A program made the translations under genes and the position numbers. Positions 1-7,373 of a stretch of 33,907 nt of DNA are shown here, piece after piece (positions within the stretch are counted from its first letter, which is position 1; each line of letters starts with the position of its first letter). The notes beneath the pieces are model-generated. The model saw nothing but the letters and a program-made list of their open reading frames with translations, was not told where the DNA came from and made no database searches. Source of the DNA: Lachnospiraceae bacterium UBA1766 (GTDB taxonomy: Bacteria > Bacillota > Clostridia > Lachnospirales > Lachnospiraceae); the NCBI GenBank assembly GCA_002314715.1, contig DCGY01000002.1:1-33907 (forward strand), read 5' to 3'.

Positions 1-157
1 TCATAACGTTTACGGTATCAAGCTCGGTATTCTGACCTACTTCATAACCCTCAAGACCAGCCTTGGTCTCTTCCTCGAACAACTGCTCAAAAGAAGGGTT
101 GTAAACGATTTCGGTAGTTCCGGTGATGCCATACTTTGTCAAATCGATTGCTGCCAT
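1..157 (-). CDS. pckA: Phosphoenolpyruvate carboxykinase (ATP), N-terminal fragment
   Basis: Only the first 52 codons are inside the window; the gene continues off the left edge. The N-terminus contains DLTKYGITGTTEIVYNPS followed by an acidic stretch and a sequence ending in NVM, which I recognise as the start of clostridial ATP-dependent PEP carboxykinase. The enzyme interconverts oxaloacetate + ATP with PEP + CO2 + ADP in the cytosol; in fermenters it often runs towards oxaloacetate to feed the succinate branch. The ATG at 157 is preceded by AGAGG at suitable spacing, and a good sigma-A-type promoter lies upstream. The catalytic and nucleotide-binding regions are not visible, so the call rests on the N-terminus only. 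It fits the carboxyltransferase/Na+ pump cluster at the other end of the window. Confidence 0.85.
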   Translation of the reverse strand, partial: MAAIDLTKYGITGTTEIVYNPSFEQLFEEETKAGLEGYEVGQNTELDTVNVM

Positions 158-239
158 ATTTCTTTACCTCTTTCTTTATAATATAAATTTTATTATTTGT
201 TGAATTTTGCATTTCTATTACAATGCCAAATTTGAATTC

Positions 240-268
240 ATTATCTCAAATCCGCAAATAAAAGTCAA
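240..268 (-). promoter_or_regulatory. Promoter of pckA
   Basis: On the minus strand TTGACT (263-268), a 17-base spacer and GATAAT (240-245) form a near-consensus housekeeping promoter about 85 bases ahead of the pckA start. The untranslated leader is AT-rich and I see no clear structured regulatory element in it. Confidence 0.7.
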
Positions 269-340
269 GAATTCCAAGCGAAAAATATTCATTAAAATTT
301 GCTAAAATCCATAGGTTTTCTATGATAAAACTTCATTCAA

Positions 341-413
341 AAACGCCCTCTGCTTCGAGTGTTGCTTTTCTCACCGAATTTATAAACGCCCTCTGCTTTT
401 GCAGAAGGCGTTT
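341..413 (-). terminator. Terminator after the SCP2 gene, with duplicated 3' arm
   Basis: Downstream of the stop at 422, the minus-strand RNA folds into a 13-bp stem with an AAAA loop (413 to 384). It is fully paired if one G-U wobble is allowed; on the other strand that wobble is a mismatch, which assigns it to minus-strand transcription. The tight hairpin lacks a U-run. A second copy of the 3' arm, GCAGAGGGCGTTT, lies at 353-341 and is followed by further Ts, so the 5' arm could pair with either copy. Confidence 0.6.
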
Positions 414-421
414 AAGACATA

Positions 422-760
422 TTATTTCTTCTTTTTTCTACGCTTCATTTTGTACAGAAGCTTCAGCTTGTCCGGATTTCCTTCCATTCGAATCAATCCT
501 TTTTCCACTGCCTCCGCAAAAGACAGTTCATCCTTAGCCATAGCTACCAGGGTGGATGCCTCCACATCAAACCTTCCGTCTCTGTCATAATAGTCATACG
601 GCTCCACACAAACTTGACGGTTTGCAATCTCCAGATAGAACGTTCCGGCACCTTCTCCATGAATATCAATCTGAATAGCAACATGTTCAAAAATTTCCCT
701 GGCATCTGCAGAAGTCTCAAATGCCCTTTGCACCATTCCTACAATTTCCTCATAAGTCAT
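422..760 (-). CDS. SCP2 sterol-carrier-like domain protein
   Basis: A 112-residue cytosolic protein. The central part, with IDIHGEGAGTFYLEI followed by VEPYDYYDRDGRFDVEAST and then a GLIRMEGN turn, matches the small stand-alone SCP2 (sterol-binding) fold found in many clostridia. That fold binds a hydrophobic ligand, but the bacterial single-domain proteins have no established substrate. The last ten residues are almost all Lys/Arg, which may contact membrane phosphates or nucleic acid (inference). The start is supported by GGGGGTG five bases upstream, and the gene has its own promoter and terminator, so it appears monocistronic. No catalytic residues are expected or seen. Confidence 0.6.
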   Translation of the reverse strand: MTYEEIVGMVQRAFETSADAREIFEHVAIQIDIHGEGAGTFYLEIANRQVCVEPYDYYDRDGRFDVEASTLVAMAKDELSFAEAVEKGLIRMEGNPDKLKLLYKMKRRKKKK

Positions 761-864
761 ACAATCACCCCCGGACTAGTCGCATGTTTCATACTCATTT
801 TCTGCGATTCATCTTTGCTAAGCCTTCCAAACATCCCATGCAGGACATTTCTATTCCTAAATAT

Positions 865-893
865 ATCTTACCATATTTCATCCAAATAATCAA
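865..893 (-). promoter_or_regulatory. Promoter of the SCP2-domain gene
   Basis: TTGATT (888-893), a 17-base spacer and TAAGAT (865-870) on the minus strand, between the phospholipase-like gene and the SCP2 gene. It starts transcription about 100 bases before the ATG at 760. Confidence 0.55.
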
Positions 894-919
894 TCAATTG
901 CGTATATTTTATCAAATTT

Positions 920-1603
920 TCAGAATTTAATCTTATAACGTGCTTCCAACATAAGAGGTATTTCTTTTACACACAAATCAATAAATGCAAGGTTCTCTTC
1001 CATACTCATACATTGAAGCGGTTTCTTTTCATGGAGATCGTGAAAATTTTTCTTTATGATATAGTTCTTACTTTCCAATAATTCCGGAGAAGTAATATAT
1101 CCGGGGATTTCATATCGTTCCTGTAGCAACAAACTATCCGGCATGGAATTTCGAAAAGAATAGGTTTTCACCAGTTCCCAATCCACCTGGTCGACGTCTT
1201 TCCCGAATTGTCGAAAAAAAACTTCATCGTTTGGTGCTTTTCCACGTGCCACCAGTTCGTCAACATAATGGTCTCGAAATTTCAAAATATACAACTCATC
1301 CACAAGCATATGTACCACATAACCAAAATAGATTTCATAGTGTTTGTCATCCGGGTTGCAATAGGTTTCATAAAACCGGTCCAATCGTTTCCTGTAATCT
1401 GCAAACTTCTCGGGATTTCTCAGCTCATGCAAACTGATATGGTCCTTAAAATGAGTATGTCGCTTCATTTCCCGTACATAATTGACACGGGCCATAATCG
1501 CATCAGGTGCCAGATTTCCGCAATAAAAATATCCCGGACTCTGAATATGAAATACATCCAACAACCGATCTGCCACCACCAGGTGCATTACTGTTCCTGC
1601 CAT
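920..1603 (-). CDS. Zinc-dependent phospholipase C family protein
   Basis: 227 residues with no signal peptide. The histidine/aspartate pattern of the zinc-dependent phospholipase C / S1-P1 nuclease fold is visible: H7 in MHLVVADRL, GNLAPDA with D34, H49-T-H51 and D54-H55, and GYVVHMLVDELY with H98 and D102. The short cytosolic bacterial members are annotated as zinc-dependent phospholipase C but, unlike clostridial alpha-toxin, have no secretion signal or C2-type domain, so their substrate is unknown and a housekeeping hydrolase is more likely than a toxin. It starts 12 bases after the aminopeptidase stop, with GGGAGAAG as ribosome site, and is the last gene of the deoC-pepP operon. Confidence 0.65.
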   Translation of the reverse strand: MAGTVMHLVVADRLLDVFHIQSPGYFYCGNLAPDAIMARVNYVREMKRHTHFKDHISLHELRNPEKFADYRKRLDRFYETYCNPDDKHYEIYFGYVVHMLVDELYILKFRDHYVDELVARGKAPNDEVFFRQFGKDVDQVDWELVKTYSFRNSMPDSLLLQERYEIPGYITSPELLESKNYIIKKNFHDLHEKKPLQCMSMEENLAFIDLCVKEIPLMLEARYKIKF

Positions 1604-1615
1604 TTTCTTCTCCCT

Positions 1616-3409
1616 CTACTCAATTCTGGCACATTCCTTATATAACCAAAGACGTTCTTCCTGACTAAGGTACGGAGAAACCTTCTCATATACCTGTCTT
1701 TGATACTCCTGATACTGATTCCGACTCTCTTCGCTCATCACACGCAGATCCATTGCCGCCGGATCCAGGGGCACCCAAGTCAGTGTCTGAAAGGAAAGGA
1801 ACTGCCCATATTCATTATGAACGGATTTTCGAACCTCCAAAACATTTTCGATACGAATTCCGTGTTTCCCCTCCAAATAAACACCGGGCTCATTGGTCAC
1901 AACCATTCCGGGTTTTAATACGGCTTCTTCCACTGCGGGATTGTATTTCCAACGAATTCCGTGTGGGCCTTCGTGCACATTCAATATGTATCCAACCCCG
2001 TGTCCGGTTCCGCATAAATAATCAATACCCAACTTCCACAAAGGACCTCTGGCCAAAATATCCAGATTTCTTCCGGTACAGCCTTCCAAAAAAATTGCAT
2101 TGGTCATGGCCAGCATTCCCATGGCAGTCAATGTATAGTTTCTTCGCTCTTCCTCGGTCAGTTCGCCAAGTACAATCGTTCTGGTTACATCTGTGGTGGC
2201 GCCCAAATACTGTCCGCCGGAATCCACCAAAAGCATTCCTTTTTTCTCTAGTACCGCATGATTTTCGGGTGTAGCTTCATAATGCATCATCGCAGCATTG
2301 GCTCCGAATCCTGCAATCGTTGGAAAGGACAATTCCAAAAATCCCGGTATCTGTGCCCGCAAATTATCCAAATACTCTGCAGCACTGACTTCTGTGATTT
2401 CTTTTTTTCCGATGTTTGATTTTAACCAGTAAATAAACTTTGTCACCACAATGCTGTCCAAAAGGAAAAACCGCCTCATTTGTTCCAGCTCTGTCTGATT
2501 TTTAATGGCCTTCAGGCCCTCTGTAGGGTTCTTTTTTCGAAGAACCCTGCTACTCTTTTCCATACTTTTCATATGGGTCAGGCATACATAGGACGGATCC
2601 GCCAAAATTACTTTTCCGGTTGCAAGTTGACTAAGGAAAGCGCCTATTTCCGAATATCCCTTGACCGTTACGTTATAGCTTTTTAAGTAGGTTTCCACCT
2701 CATCTGTCAAAGCCTCCTGCTGAAGAAACAAAAAAGCCTCCTCCAAAGTAATAAAAGCATAAGACAAGGCAACCGGATTGCATTCCACGTCTTTTCCTCG
2801 GATATTAAAAAGCCACATAATATCATCCAGCTTGGATAAGAAAAAGGCCTCTGCTCCTTCTTTTTGAATGCTTTCACGAACCTCTGACAGCTTCTCTGTC
2901 ACTGTTTTCCCTACAATATCCTCCGGAAGGGTGAATACTTTTTCGCAGGGCATTGCAGGACGATCAAGCCAAATAGATTCAGCCAAATCATAAGCACATT
3001 CCATACTGCAGTTTTTCTTTTGAAGAACCCGCTCCAGTTCCTCTCCCTGCTTTGCAGAGATAACCCTTCCGTCAAAGCCCAGGACTTGTCCCTCTTTCAT
3101 TTCCTTTTCCAAGAACTCTTTTATGGTGGGAGTCCCTTCGGTTAACATCTTAAAGAGCGTAATACCGGAGCCGGCCAATTCCTTTTCTGCCTGGATAAAA
3201 TAGCGACCGTCTGTCCAAAGACCCGCTCCCTCTTTCCAAACCAGCAAAGTACCATTGGAACCGGTAAAGCCGCTAAAAAATTTCCGCACCTGAAAGAAAT
3301 CACTTACATATTCCGAAGCATGATAATCTGCTGTAGGAATCATATAGTAATCCATCTTTTTTTCCTGCATTTTATTTTGAAGTGCCCTGATTTTGTCTTG
3401 AATCTGCAT
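1616..3409 (-). CDS. pepP: Xaa-Pro aminopeptidase, M24 family (long form)
   Basis: 597 residues, the usual size of the long three-domain aminopeptidase P. Two creatinase-like N-terminal domains (about 1-300) precede the pita-bread M24 domain (about 310-530) and a C-terminal M24-associated tail. The dinuclear metal ligands are all present: D396 and D407 (VDSGGQYLGATTDVTRT), H470 (GTGHGVGY), E507 (TNEPGVYLEG) and E521 (GIRIENV). The enzyme removes N-terminal residues that precede proline in cytosolic peptides. The ATG at 3409 has GAGGAAG upstream. It lies 39 bases after deoC and 12 bases before the phospholipase-like gene, so the three probably share a transcript. The gene symbol is by family, not orthology proof. 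Confidence 0.9.
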   Translation of the reverse strand: MQIQDKIRALQNKMQEKKMDYYMIPTADYHASEYVSDFFQVRKFFSGFTGSNGTLLVWKEGAGLWTDGRYFIQAEKELAGSGITLFKMLTEGTPTIKEFLEKEMKEGQVLGFDGRVISAKQGEELERVLQKKNCSMECAYDLAESIWLDRPAMPCEKVFTLPEDIVGKTVTEKLSEVRESIQKEGAEAFFLSKLDDIMWLFNIRGKDVECNPVALSYAFITLEEAFLFLQQEALTDEVETYLKSYNVTVKGYSEIGAFLSQLATGKVILADPSYVCLTHMKSMEKSSRVLRKKNPTEGLKAIKNQTELEQMRRFFLLDSIVVTKFIYWLKSNIGKKEITEVSAAEYLDNLRAQIPGFLELSFPTIAGFGANAAMMHYEATPENHAVLEKKGMLLVDSGGQYLGATTDVTRTIVLGELTEEERRNYTLTAMGMLAMTNAIFLEGCTGRNLDILARGPLWKLGIDYLCGTGHGVGYILNVHEGPHGIRWKYNPAVEEAVLKPGMVVTNEPGVYLEGKHGIRIENVLEVRKSVHNEYGQFLSFQTLTWVPLDPAAMDLRVMSEESRNQYQEYQRQVYEKVSPYLSQEERLWLYKECARIE

Positions 3410-3448
3410 CCCCGGCTTCCTCTTTTCTATCTTTTTTTCACAAAAGCT

Positions 3449-4120
3449 TTAGTAGCCTTCCGTTAATTCTCCCTTTAATAAGCCTACCGCTCTGGAGGTT
3501 CCGATACGGTCACATCCAAGGGACAAAAACATTTCCAAATCCTCCAAAGAGGAAACACCGCCGGCAGCCTTAATTTTTACATTGGGTCCAATATATTTCT
3601 TGAAAAGCTCCACATCTTCTCTGGTGGCACCGCCGGTACCAAAACCGGTGGAGGTCTTAATAAAGTCTGCACCTGCATTGGTTACTGCATGGCACATAGC
3701 AATCTTTTCTTCCTCGGTCAGATAACAGGTCTCAATAATCACCTTTAAAATATGACCGTTACAAGCTGCCTTTAAAGCCCGAATTTCTTCTTCCACTGCT
3801 GCATAATTACCGTTCTTCACATCACTGATGTTTACCACCATATCGATTTCATTGCAGCCATCTTCCAAAGCTTTCTTTACCTCTGCTACTTTTGCCTCGG
3901 TCACACTGTATCCAAGCGGGAAACCTACTACAGTACAAATATTGATTTTGTCGCCGTAGGTATCGTTTACCCGTTTAATATAAGCAGGGGGAATACATAC
4001 GCTGGCGGTATGATAGGCAATTGCCTCATCACACAAATCCTGAATATCCTTCCATGTGGCAAATGCCTTTAACTGGGTATGATCAACTTTTTGCAACATT
4101 TCCTGTGGTGTAAATTTCAT
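3449..4120 (-). CDS. deoC: Deoxyribose-phosphate aldolase
   Basis: 223 residues, typical length. It cleaves 2-deoxy-D-ribose 5-phosphate to glyceraldehyde 3-phosphate and acetaldehyde in deoxynucleoside catabolism. Class I aldolase residues are visible: D93 in EIDMVVN, the Schiff-base lysine K155 in FIKTSTGF, and K184 in VKIKAAGG. I start it at the ATG at 4120 rather than the in-frame ATG at 4138, because the GGGAGG ribosome site lies between them and would be inside the longer version. First gene of a probable operon with the M24 aminopeptidase. No nucleoside phosphorylase or deoR-type regulator is beside it, which is unusual for a dedicated deo operon. Confidence 0.95.
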   Translation of the reverse strand: MKFTPQEMLQKVDHTQLKAFATWKDIQDLCDEAIAYHTASVCIPPAYIKRVNDTYGDKINICTVVGFPLGYSVTEAKVAEVKKALEDGCNEIDMVVNISDVKNGNYAAVEEEIRALKAACNGHILKVIIETCYLTEEEKIAMCHAVTNAGADFIKTSTGFGTGGATREDVELFKKYIGPNVKIKAAGGVSSLEDLEMFLSLGCDRIGTSRAVGLLKGELTEGY

Positions 4121-4149
4121 CTTCTTACTTCCTCCCATATAAATATTGA

Positions 4150-4178
4150 AGGCGCAGGCTAATAAAGCCCACGCCTTT
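4150..4178 (-). terminator. Hairpin terminator between thrC and deoC
   Basis: Minus-strand RNA just after the thrC stop forms a 12-bp stem (AAGGCGTGGGCT with AGCCTGCGCCTT, two adjacent G-U wobbles) and a TTATT loop. Those wobbles would be A-C mismatches on the plus strand, so the structure evolved for minus-strand RNA. The following sequence is only weakly U-rich, so it may be a leaky terminator or RNA-stabilising end. Confidence 0.6.
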
Positions 4179-4197
4179 GTTTTTCTTACTTACTCAA

Positions 4198-5685
4198 TTA
4201 GATTCCCAAGAAACCTCTTACTACGTTCTGCATCTGGTCTACATCACACTGATTATCATGAACAACCGGTGCGGTACGAATCTCTTCAATTGCATTGGGA
4301 ACTTCTACATTTGCAATCTTGGAAAGCTCATCTACCAATTCAAAGTCACCCATCTGATCATACTTTGCATCAATTGCATTCATTACGCTTCTGGTAAACT
4401 TAAAAGGACTTGCGGTAGAAGCAATTACGGTCTTGGTCTGATCCTTGGAATCCTTTACATACTTATCGTAAACAGCTGCAGCTACTGCAGTATGGGTATC
4501 AATTACATAACCGCAATCTTCATAAATCTTCTTGATAATGGCTGCAGTCTCAGCCTCGGAAGCATAATTGCCGTAGAAATCAGCAAGAAGTGCCTTCATA
4601 TCTGCGGTAATCTCATACTTACCCTGTCCGCTGAGTGCACTCATCAGCTCCTTATTCTTGTCCGCATCATTTCCCGCAATACGATAAATCAAACGCTCCA
4701 GGTTGCTGGAAATCAAAATATCCATAGAAGGAGAAGTGGTTAATACGAACTCTCTGTTGCGGTCATAAACACCGGTCTGGAAGAAATCGTACAATACCTT
4801 ATTGTCATTGGAAGCACAAATCAGCTTATCAATGGGAAGTCCCATATTCTTTGCGTAAAATGCAGCTAAAATATTACCGAAGTTACCGGTAGGTACTACT
4901 ACATTAATCTTCTCTCCCTCAGTAATCTTGCCCTCTGCAAGGAGCTTGCTGTAAGCATATACGTAATAGCAAATCTGAGGAACAAGACGTCCGATATTGA
5001 TGGAGTTTGCAGAGGAGAACTGGAAGCCCTTCTCATCCATTTCCTTCGCCATATCTTTGTCGGAGAAAATCTTCTTAACTCCGGTCTGTGCATCATCAAA
5101 GTTGCCATGAATACCTACTACGAAGGTATTTGCTCCCTTCTGAGTAACCATCTGCTTTTCCTGGATGGGGCTTACACCGTTCTTGGGATAAAATACGATA
5201 ATCTTGGTACCCTCTACGCCTGCGAAACCTGCAAGAGCAGCCTTACCGGTATCACCACTGGTAGCGGTTAAGATTACGATTTCATTCTTAATATTGTTCT
5301 TCTTTGCAGAAGTAATCAACAAGTGAGGTAAAATGGATAATGCCATATCCTTGAAAGCTATGGTAGAACCATGGAAAAGCTCCAAATAATAAGCGCCTGC
5401 AGCCTCTACAAGAGGAGCAATCACCTCGGTATCAAACTTCTCGTCATATGCTCTCTCGATACAGGTCTTTAACTCAGTTTCGGTAAAATCTGTCAAAAAC
5501 AGTTTCATTACCTCATAAGCAACCTCTTTATAATTCATTGCGGAAAGCTCTTTTAAGCTCTTGTCCAATGCAGGAATTTGATTGGGCACAAACAAACCGC
5601 CATCATCGGATAATCCCTTCAAAATAGCCTCAGAAGCCTTCACGGTAAGATTTTTATTTCTGGTACTGCTGTATAAAACTTCCAT
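4198..5685 (-). CDS. thrC: Threonine synthase
   Basis: 495 residues, a normal length for the long type of PLP-dependent threonine synthase. It converts O-phospho-L-homoserine to L-threonine in the cytosol. The PLP lysine is K112 in FHGSTIAFKDMALS, and the phosphate-binding loop TATSGDTGKAAL follows. The start is placed at the ATG at 5685, eight codons inside the longest frame, because GGAGGAAAAAAG sits immediately upstream and overlaps the outer ATG. No homoserine kinase or dehydrogenase gene adjoins it; it has its own promoter and terminator, so it is probably a single-gene unit. I see no T-box or other threonine-responsive leader in the short 5' region. Confidence 0.96.
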   Translation of the reverse strand: MEVLYSSTRNKNLTVKASEAILKGLSDDGGLFVPNQIPALDKSLKELSAMNYKEVAYEVMKLFLTDFTETELKTCIERAYDEKFDTEVIAPLVEAAGAYYLELFHGSTIAFKDMALSILPHLLITSAKKNNIKNEIVILTATSGDTGKAALAGFAGVEGTKIIVFYPKNGVSPIQEKQMVTQKGANTFVVGIHGNFDDAQTGVKKIFSDKDMAKEMDEKGFQFSSANSINIGRLVPQICYYVYAYSKLLAEGKITEGEKINVVVPTGNFGNILAAFYAKNMGLPIDKLICASNDNKVLYDFFQTGVYDRNREFVLTTSPSMDILISSNLERLIYRIAGNDADKNKELMSALSGQGKYEITADMKALLADFYGNYASEAETAAIIKKIYEDCGYVIDTHTAVAAAVYDKYVKDSKDQTKTVIASTASPFKFTRSVMNAIDAKYDQMGDFELVDELSKIANVEVPNAIEEIRTAPVVHDNQCDVDQMQNVVRGFLGI

Positions 5686-5741
5686 CTTTTTTCCTCCATG
5701 TATTTTCACATCGTATGACTGTTCAAATTTATACGTGCATT

Positions 5742-5770
5742 AGTATAACATAGTTCTATTCGGTACGCAA
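5742..5770 (-). promoter_or_regulatory. Promoter of thrC
   Basis: TTGCGT (5765-5770), a 17-base spacer and TATACT (5742-5747) on the minus strand. The transcribed leader before the ATG at 5685 is only about 50 bases, which leaves no room for a classical riboswitch or T-box. Confidence 0.65.
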
Positions 5771-5830
5771 TGAACAATTCTACATATTTTCCGAGGGTTT
5801 TCGTTACTTTTTCAAAACAAAATCACCTAT

Positions 5831-6436
5831 TTATTTGAAGAATTCATGTCCTCCGTGGCAAAACAAAAAATCCAGTTGATTGTCAAACCACTGCAGCCCC
5901 ACCGGATCTGCTTTTTTACGAGCCACAAAATAAAGTGCCCCTTCTGACTCATCTTTTCCGTTTAAGACGGACTCCACCGCCTCCCTGGTGCTGTCGCTGA
6001 CCACTACTTTCTCTATGCGACCGTCCGCCACCGGAGAAAACTGTACCGCATGGGCATCCTTTTGATAAACCACCGCCTTTACGGTATCCGGAAATTCCGG
6101 ACTTTTTACCCGATTCAACACAACATTTGCAACCAGTTCTTTTCCTTTTTGGTCCTCACCACCTGCTTCTGCCTCTACAATCTTCCACAATACTTCCAAA
6201 TCCGTCTCACTTAAATTCATCCTTGAGCTGTCCACATTTCGCTCCAAAAGAAAACAGTCTATTACCCGCTGGCCTCCGCTTGCCGTCTCCATCACACCCA
6301 GTTCCGTCAAAACCTCCGTCTCATTTTTCTTTGGGGTACAAATCGGTTCTTCTGCCAGAATGCGGCTTCCAAAAAGGAGGCATAAAAACAAAGTGTTTAA
6401 TCCGATCATTCCCCATACTGCTTTTTGATATCCCAT
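5831..6436 (-). CDS. SleB/CwlJ-type cell wall hydrolase
   Basis: 201 residues. An N-terminal hydrophobic stretch (about 8-28) ending in ILAEE reads as a signal peptide or signal anchor; a linker leads to a Hydrolase_2 (SleB/CwlJ) domain at about 82-200. The acidic motif IVEAEAGGEDQKGKELVANVVLNR holds the likely catalytic glutamate (E88 or E90), and the later QFSPV and ALYFVA segments are typical. Family members are lytic enzymes acting on spore cortex or vegetative peptidoglycan outside the membrane. No peptidoglycan-binding domain or ypeB partner is present, so a role in germination is not established. It is transcribed divergently from the AP2-domain gene. Confidence 0.8.
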   Translation of the reverse strand: MGYQKAVWGMIGLNTLFLCLLFGSRILAEEPICTPKKNETEVLTELGVMETASGGQRVIDCFLLERNVDSSRMNLSETDLEVLWKIVEAEAGGEDQKGKELVANVVLNRVKSPEFPDTVKAVVYQKDAHAVQFSPVADGRIEKVVVSDSTREAVESVLNGKDESEGALYFVARKKADPVGLQWFDNQLDFLFCHGGHEFFK

Positions 6437-6473
6437 ATTTTTCCCTTCCCGGCAAAAGCCCTAAACTAAATAT

Positions 6474-6491
6474 ATGAGGGCTGTCCCTCAT
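6474..6491. repeat. Inverted repeat in the sleB-like / AP2 divergent region
   Basis: ATGAGGG-CTGT-CCCTCAT, a perfect 7-bp inverted repeat between two divergent genes. It could be an operator site or a short RNA hairpin; there is no U-run for termination. Position suggests it could control either promoter, possibly by the adjacent AP2 protein (inference). Confidence 0.4.
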
Positions 6492-6513
6492 TTATGCCAT
6501 TTGGGATTTTGGC

Positions 6514-6542
6514 TTGTGAGACAGGAATTTTCATGCTATTCT
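6514..6542 (+). promoter_or_regulatory. Promoter of the AP2-domain gene
   Basis: TTGTGA (6514-6519), a 17-base spacer and TATTCT (6537-6542), about 30 bases before the proposed ATG at 6573. Confidence 0.5.
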
Positions 6543-6572
6543 AAAAGCAGCATTCAGAGAGGAAAAATACCT

Positions 6573-7373
6573 ATGGCAGCCACTGTATTTCCGGGCGTAT
6601 CCGCGTCCGTAAAGAAAAACGGAGAAATCTATTATCGAGCTTCCCTTACTTATCGTCAGAAACATATCAGTCTTGGCAGCTATGAAAATGCCGAGACTGC
6701 TCATCGCGCCTATTTAGAGGGAATCCATCTGCTTTCGGACGCCTCTGTAACTTTGGTAAAATATGGTTCTTCCTGTATTCTTCCTTTCGAAAAATGGGTT
6801 GTACTGCTGAACTTTCGGGACAATGGTATTTATTTTAACACCCCCATATATATGGGCCAGAAAATGATATTTTACTATTTAAGTCCCACTCATGTGCTGA
6901 AATTTGATTTGGACGATTTGTTCTATTACTCCTCTCATAAAATCATGCAGCGGGGAAATCATTATTTTGTTGCGGACTACGGCATGCAGGTTAATCTGGC
7001 AAGTCGTTACGGAATCAAAAACTACGGTGTAGCCGGTACCGACTATTTGTTTAAGAATGGGGACACCACGGATTTTCGCCGGGAAAACATTGAAATTATT
7101 AACCCCTATCAGGGTGTGCGTATGACCAAAAAAGAGAACAAGACGGTTTACTCCGTTTATATTCACATTCGCGGCAATCACCTGGTGGGTTACTATGAAA
7201 CCATATTGGAGGCTGCCATTGCTTATAACAAGGCCATCGATATTCTAAAGAAAAACGGATTAACCAAAAATTTTGTTCCCAATTACATAGAAAAAATCTC
7301 AGCAAAAGAATATGCTGAGATTTACTCAAAGGTTTCTGTTCATAAAAATATTTCAAACTACTTTTCTGTGTAA
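6573..7373 (+). CDS. AP2 - degenerate HNH - AP2 DNA-binding protein
   Basis: 266 residues, one of only two plus-strand genes. Residues about 6-52 (FPGVSASV ... HISLGSYENAETAHRAY) and about 179-230 (YQGVRMTK ... HLVGYYETILEAAIAYNKAI) both resemble AP2/ERF-type DNA-binding domains: each starts with an aromatic-x-GV, has alternating strands and ends in an A-rich helix. Between them, about 110-176, the order of elements matches AP2-linked HNH homing-type nucleases, including KNGDTTDFRRENIEII, which parallels the usual NGDTLDNRREN. The histidines expected before it are replaced (NLASRYG and DYLF), so nuclease activity is probably lost. The ATG at 6573 follows GAGAGGAAAA; the longer frame to 6474 has no ribosome site. 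Its last 16 bases overlap the convergent GH25-like gene. It may be a domesticated mobile endonuclease acting as a regulator (inference). Confidence 0.6.
   Translation: MAATVFPGVSASVKKNGEIYYRASLTYRQKHISLGSYENAETAHRAYLEGIHLLSDASVTLVKYGSSCILPFEKWVVLLNFRDNGIYFNTPIYMGQKMIFYYLSPTHVLKFDLDDLFYYSSHKIMQRGNHYFVADYGMQVNLASRYGIKNYGVAGTDYLFKNGDTTDFRRENIEIINPYQGVRMTKKENKTVYSVYIHIRGNHLVGYYETILEAAIAYNKAIDILKKNGLTKNFVPNYIEKISAKEYAEIYSKVSVHKNISNYFSV

Noticed and set aside
322..590. Short plus-strand frames left of the SCP2 gene
   Set aside because: They overlap the terminator hairpin and the SCP2 gene and lack ribosome sites.
920..1603. Secreted phospholipase C toxin
   Set aside because: No signal peptide and no C-terminal membrane-binding domain; it sits in a housekeeping operon.
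5686..5741. Threonine T-box or riboswitch before thrC
   Set aside because: The leader is about 50 bases, too short, with no T-box sequence or antiterminator.
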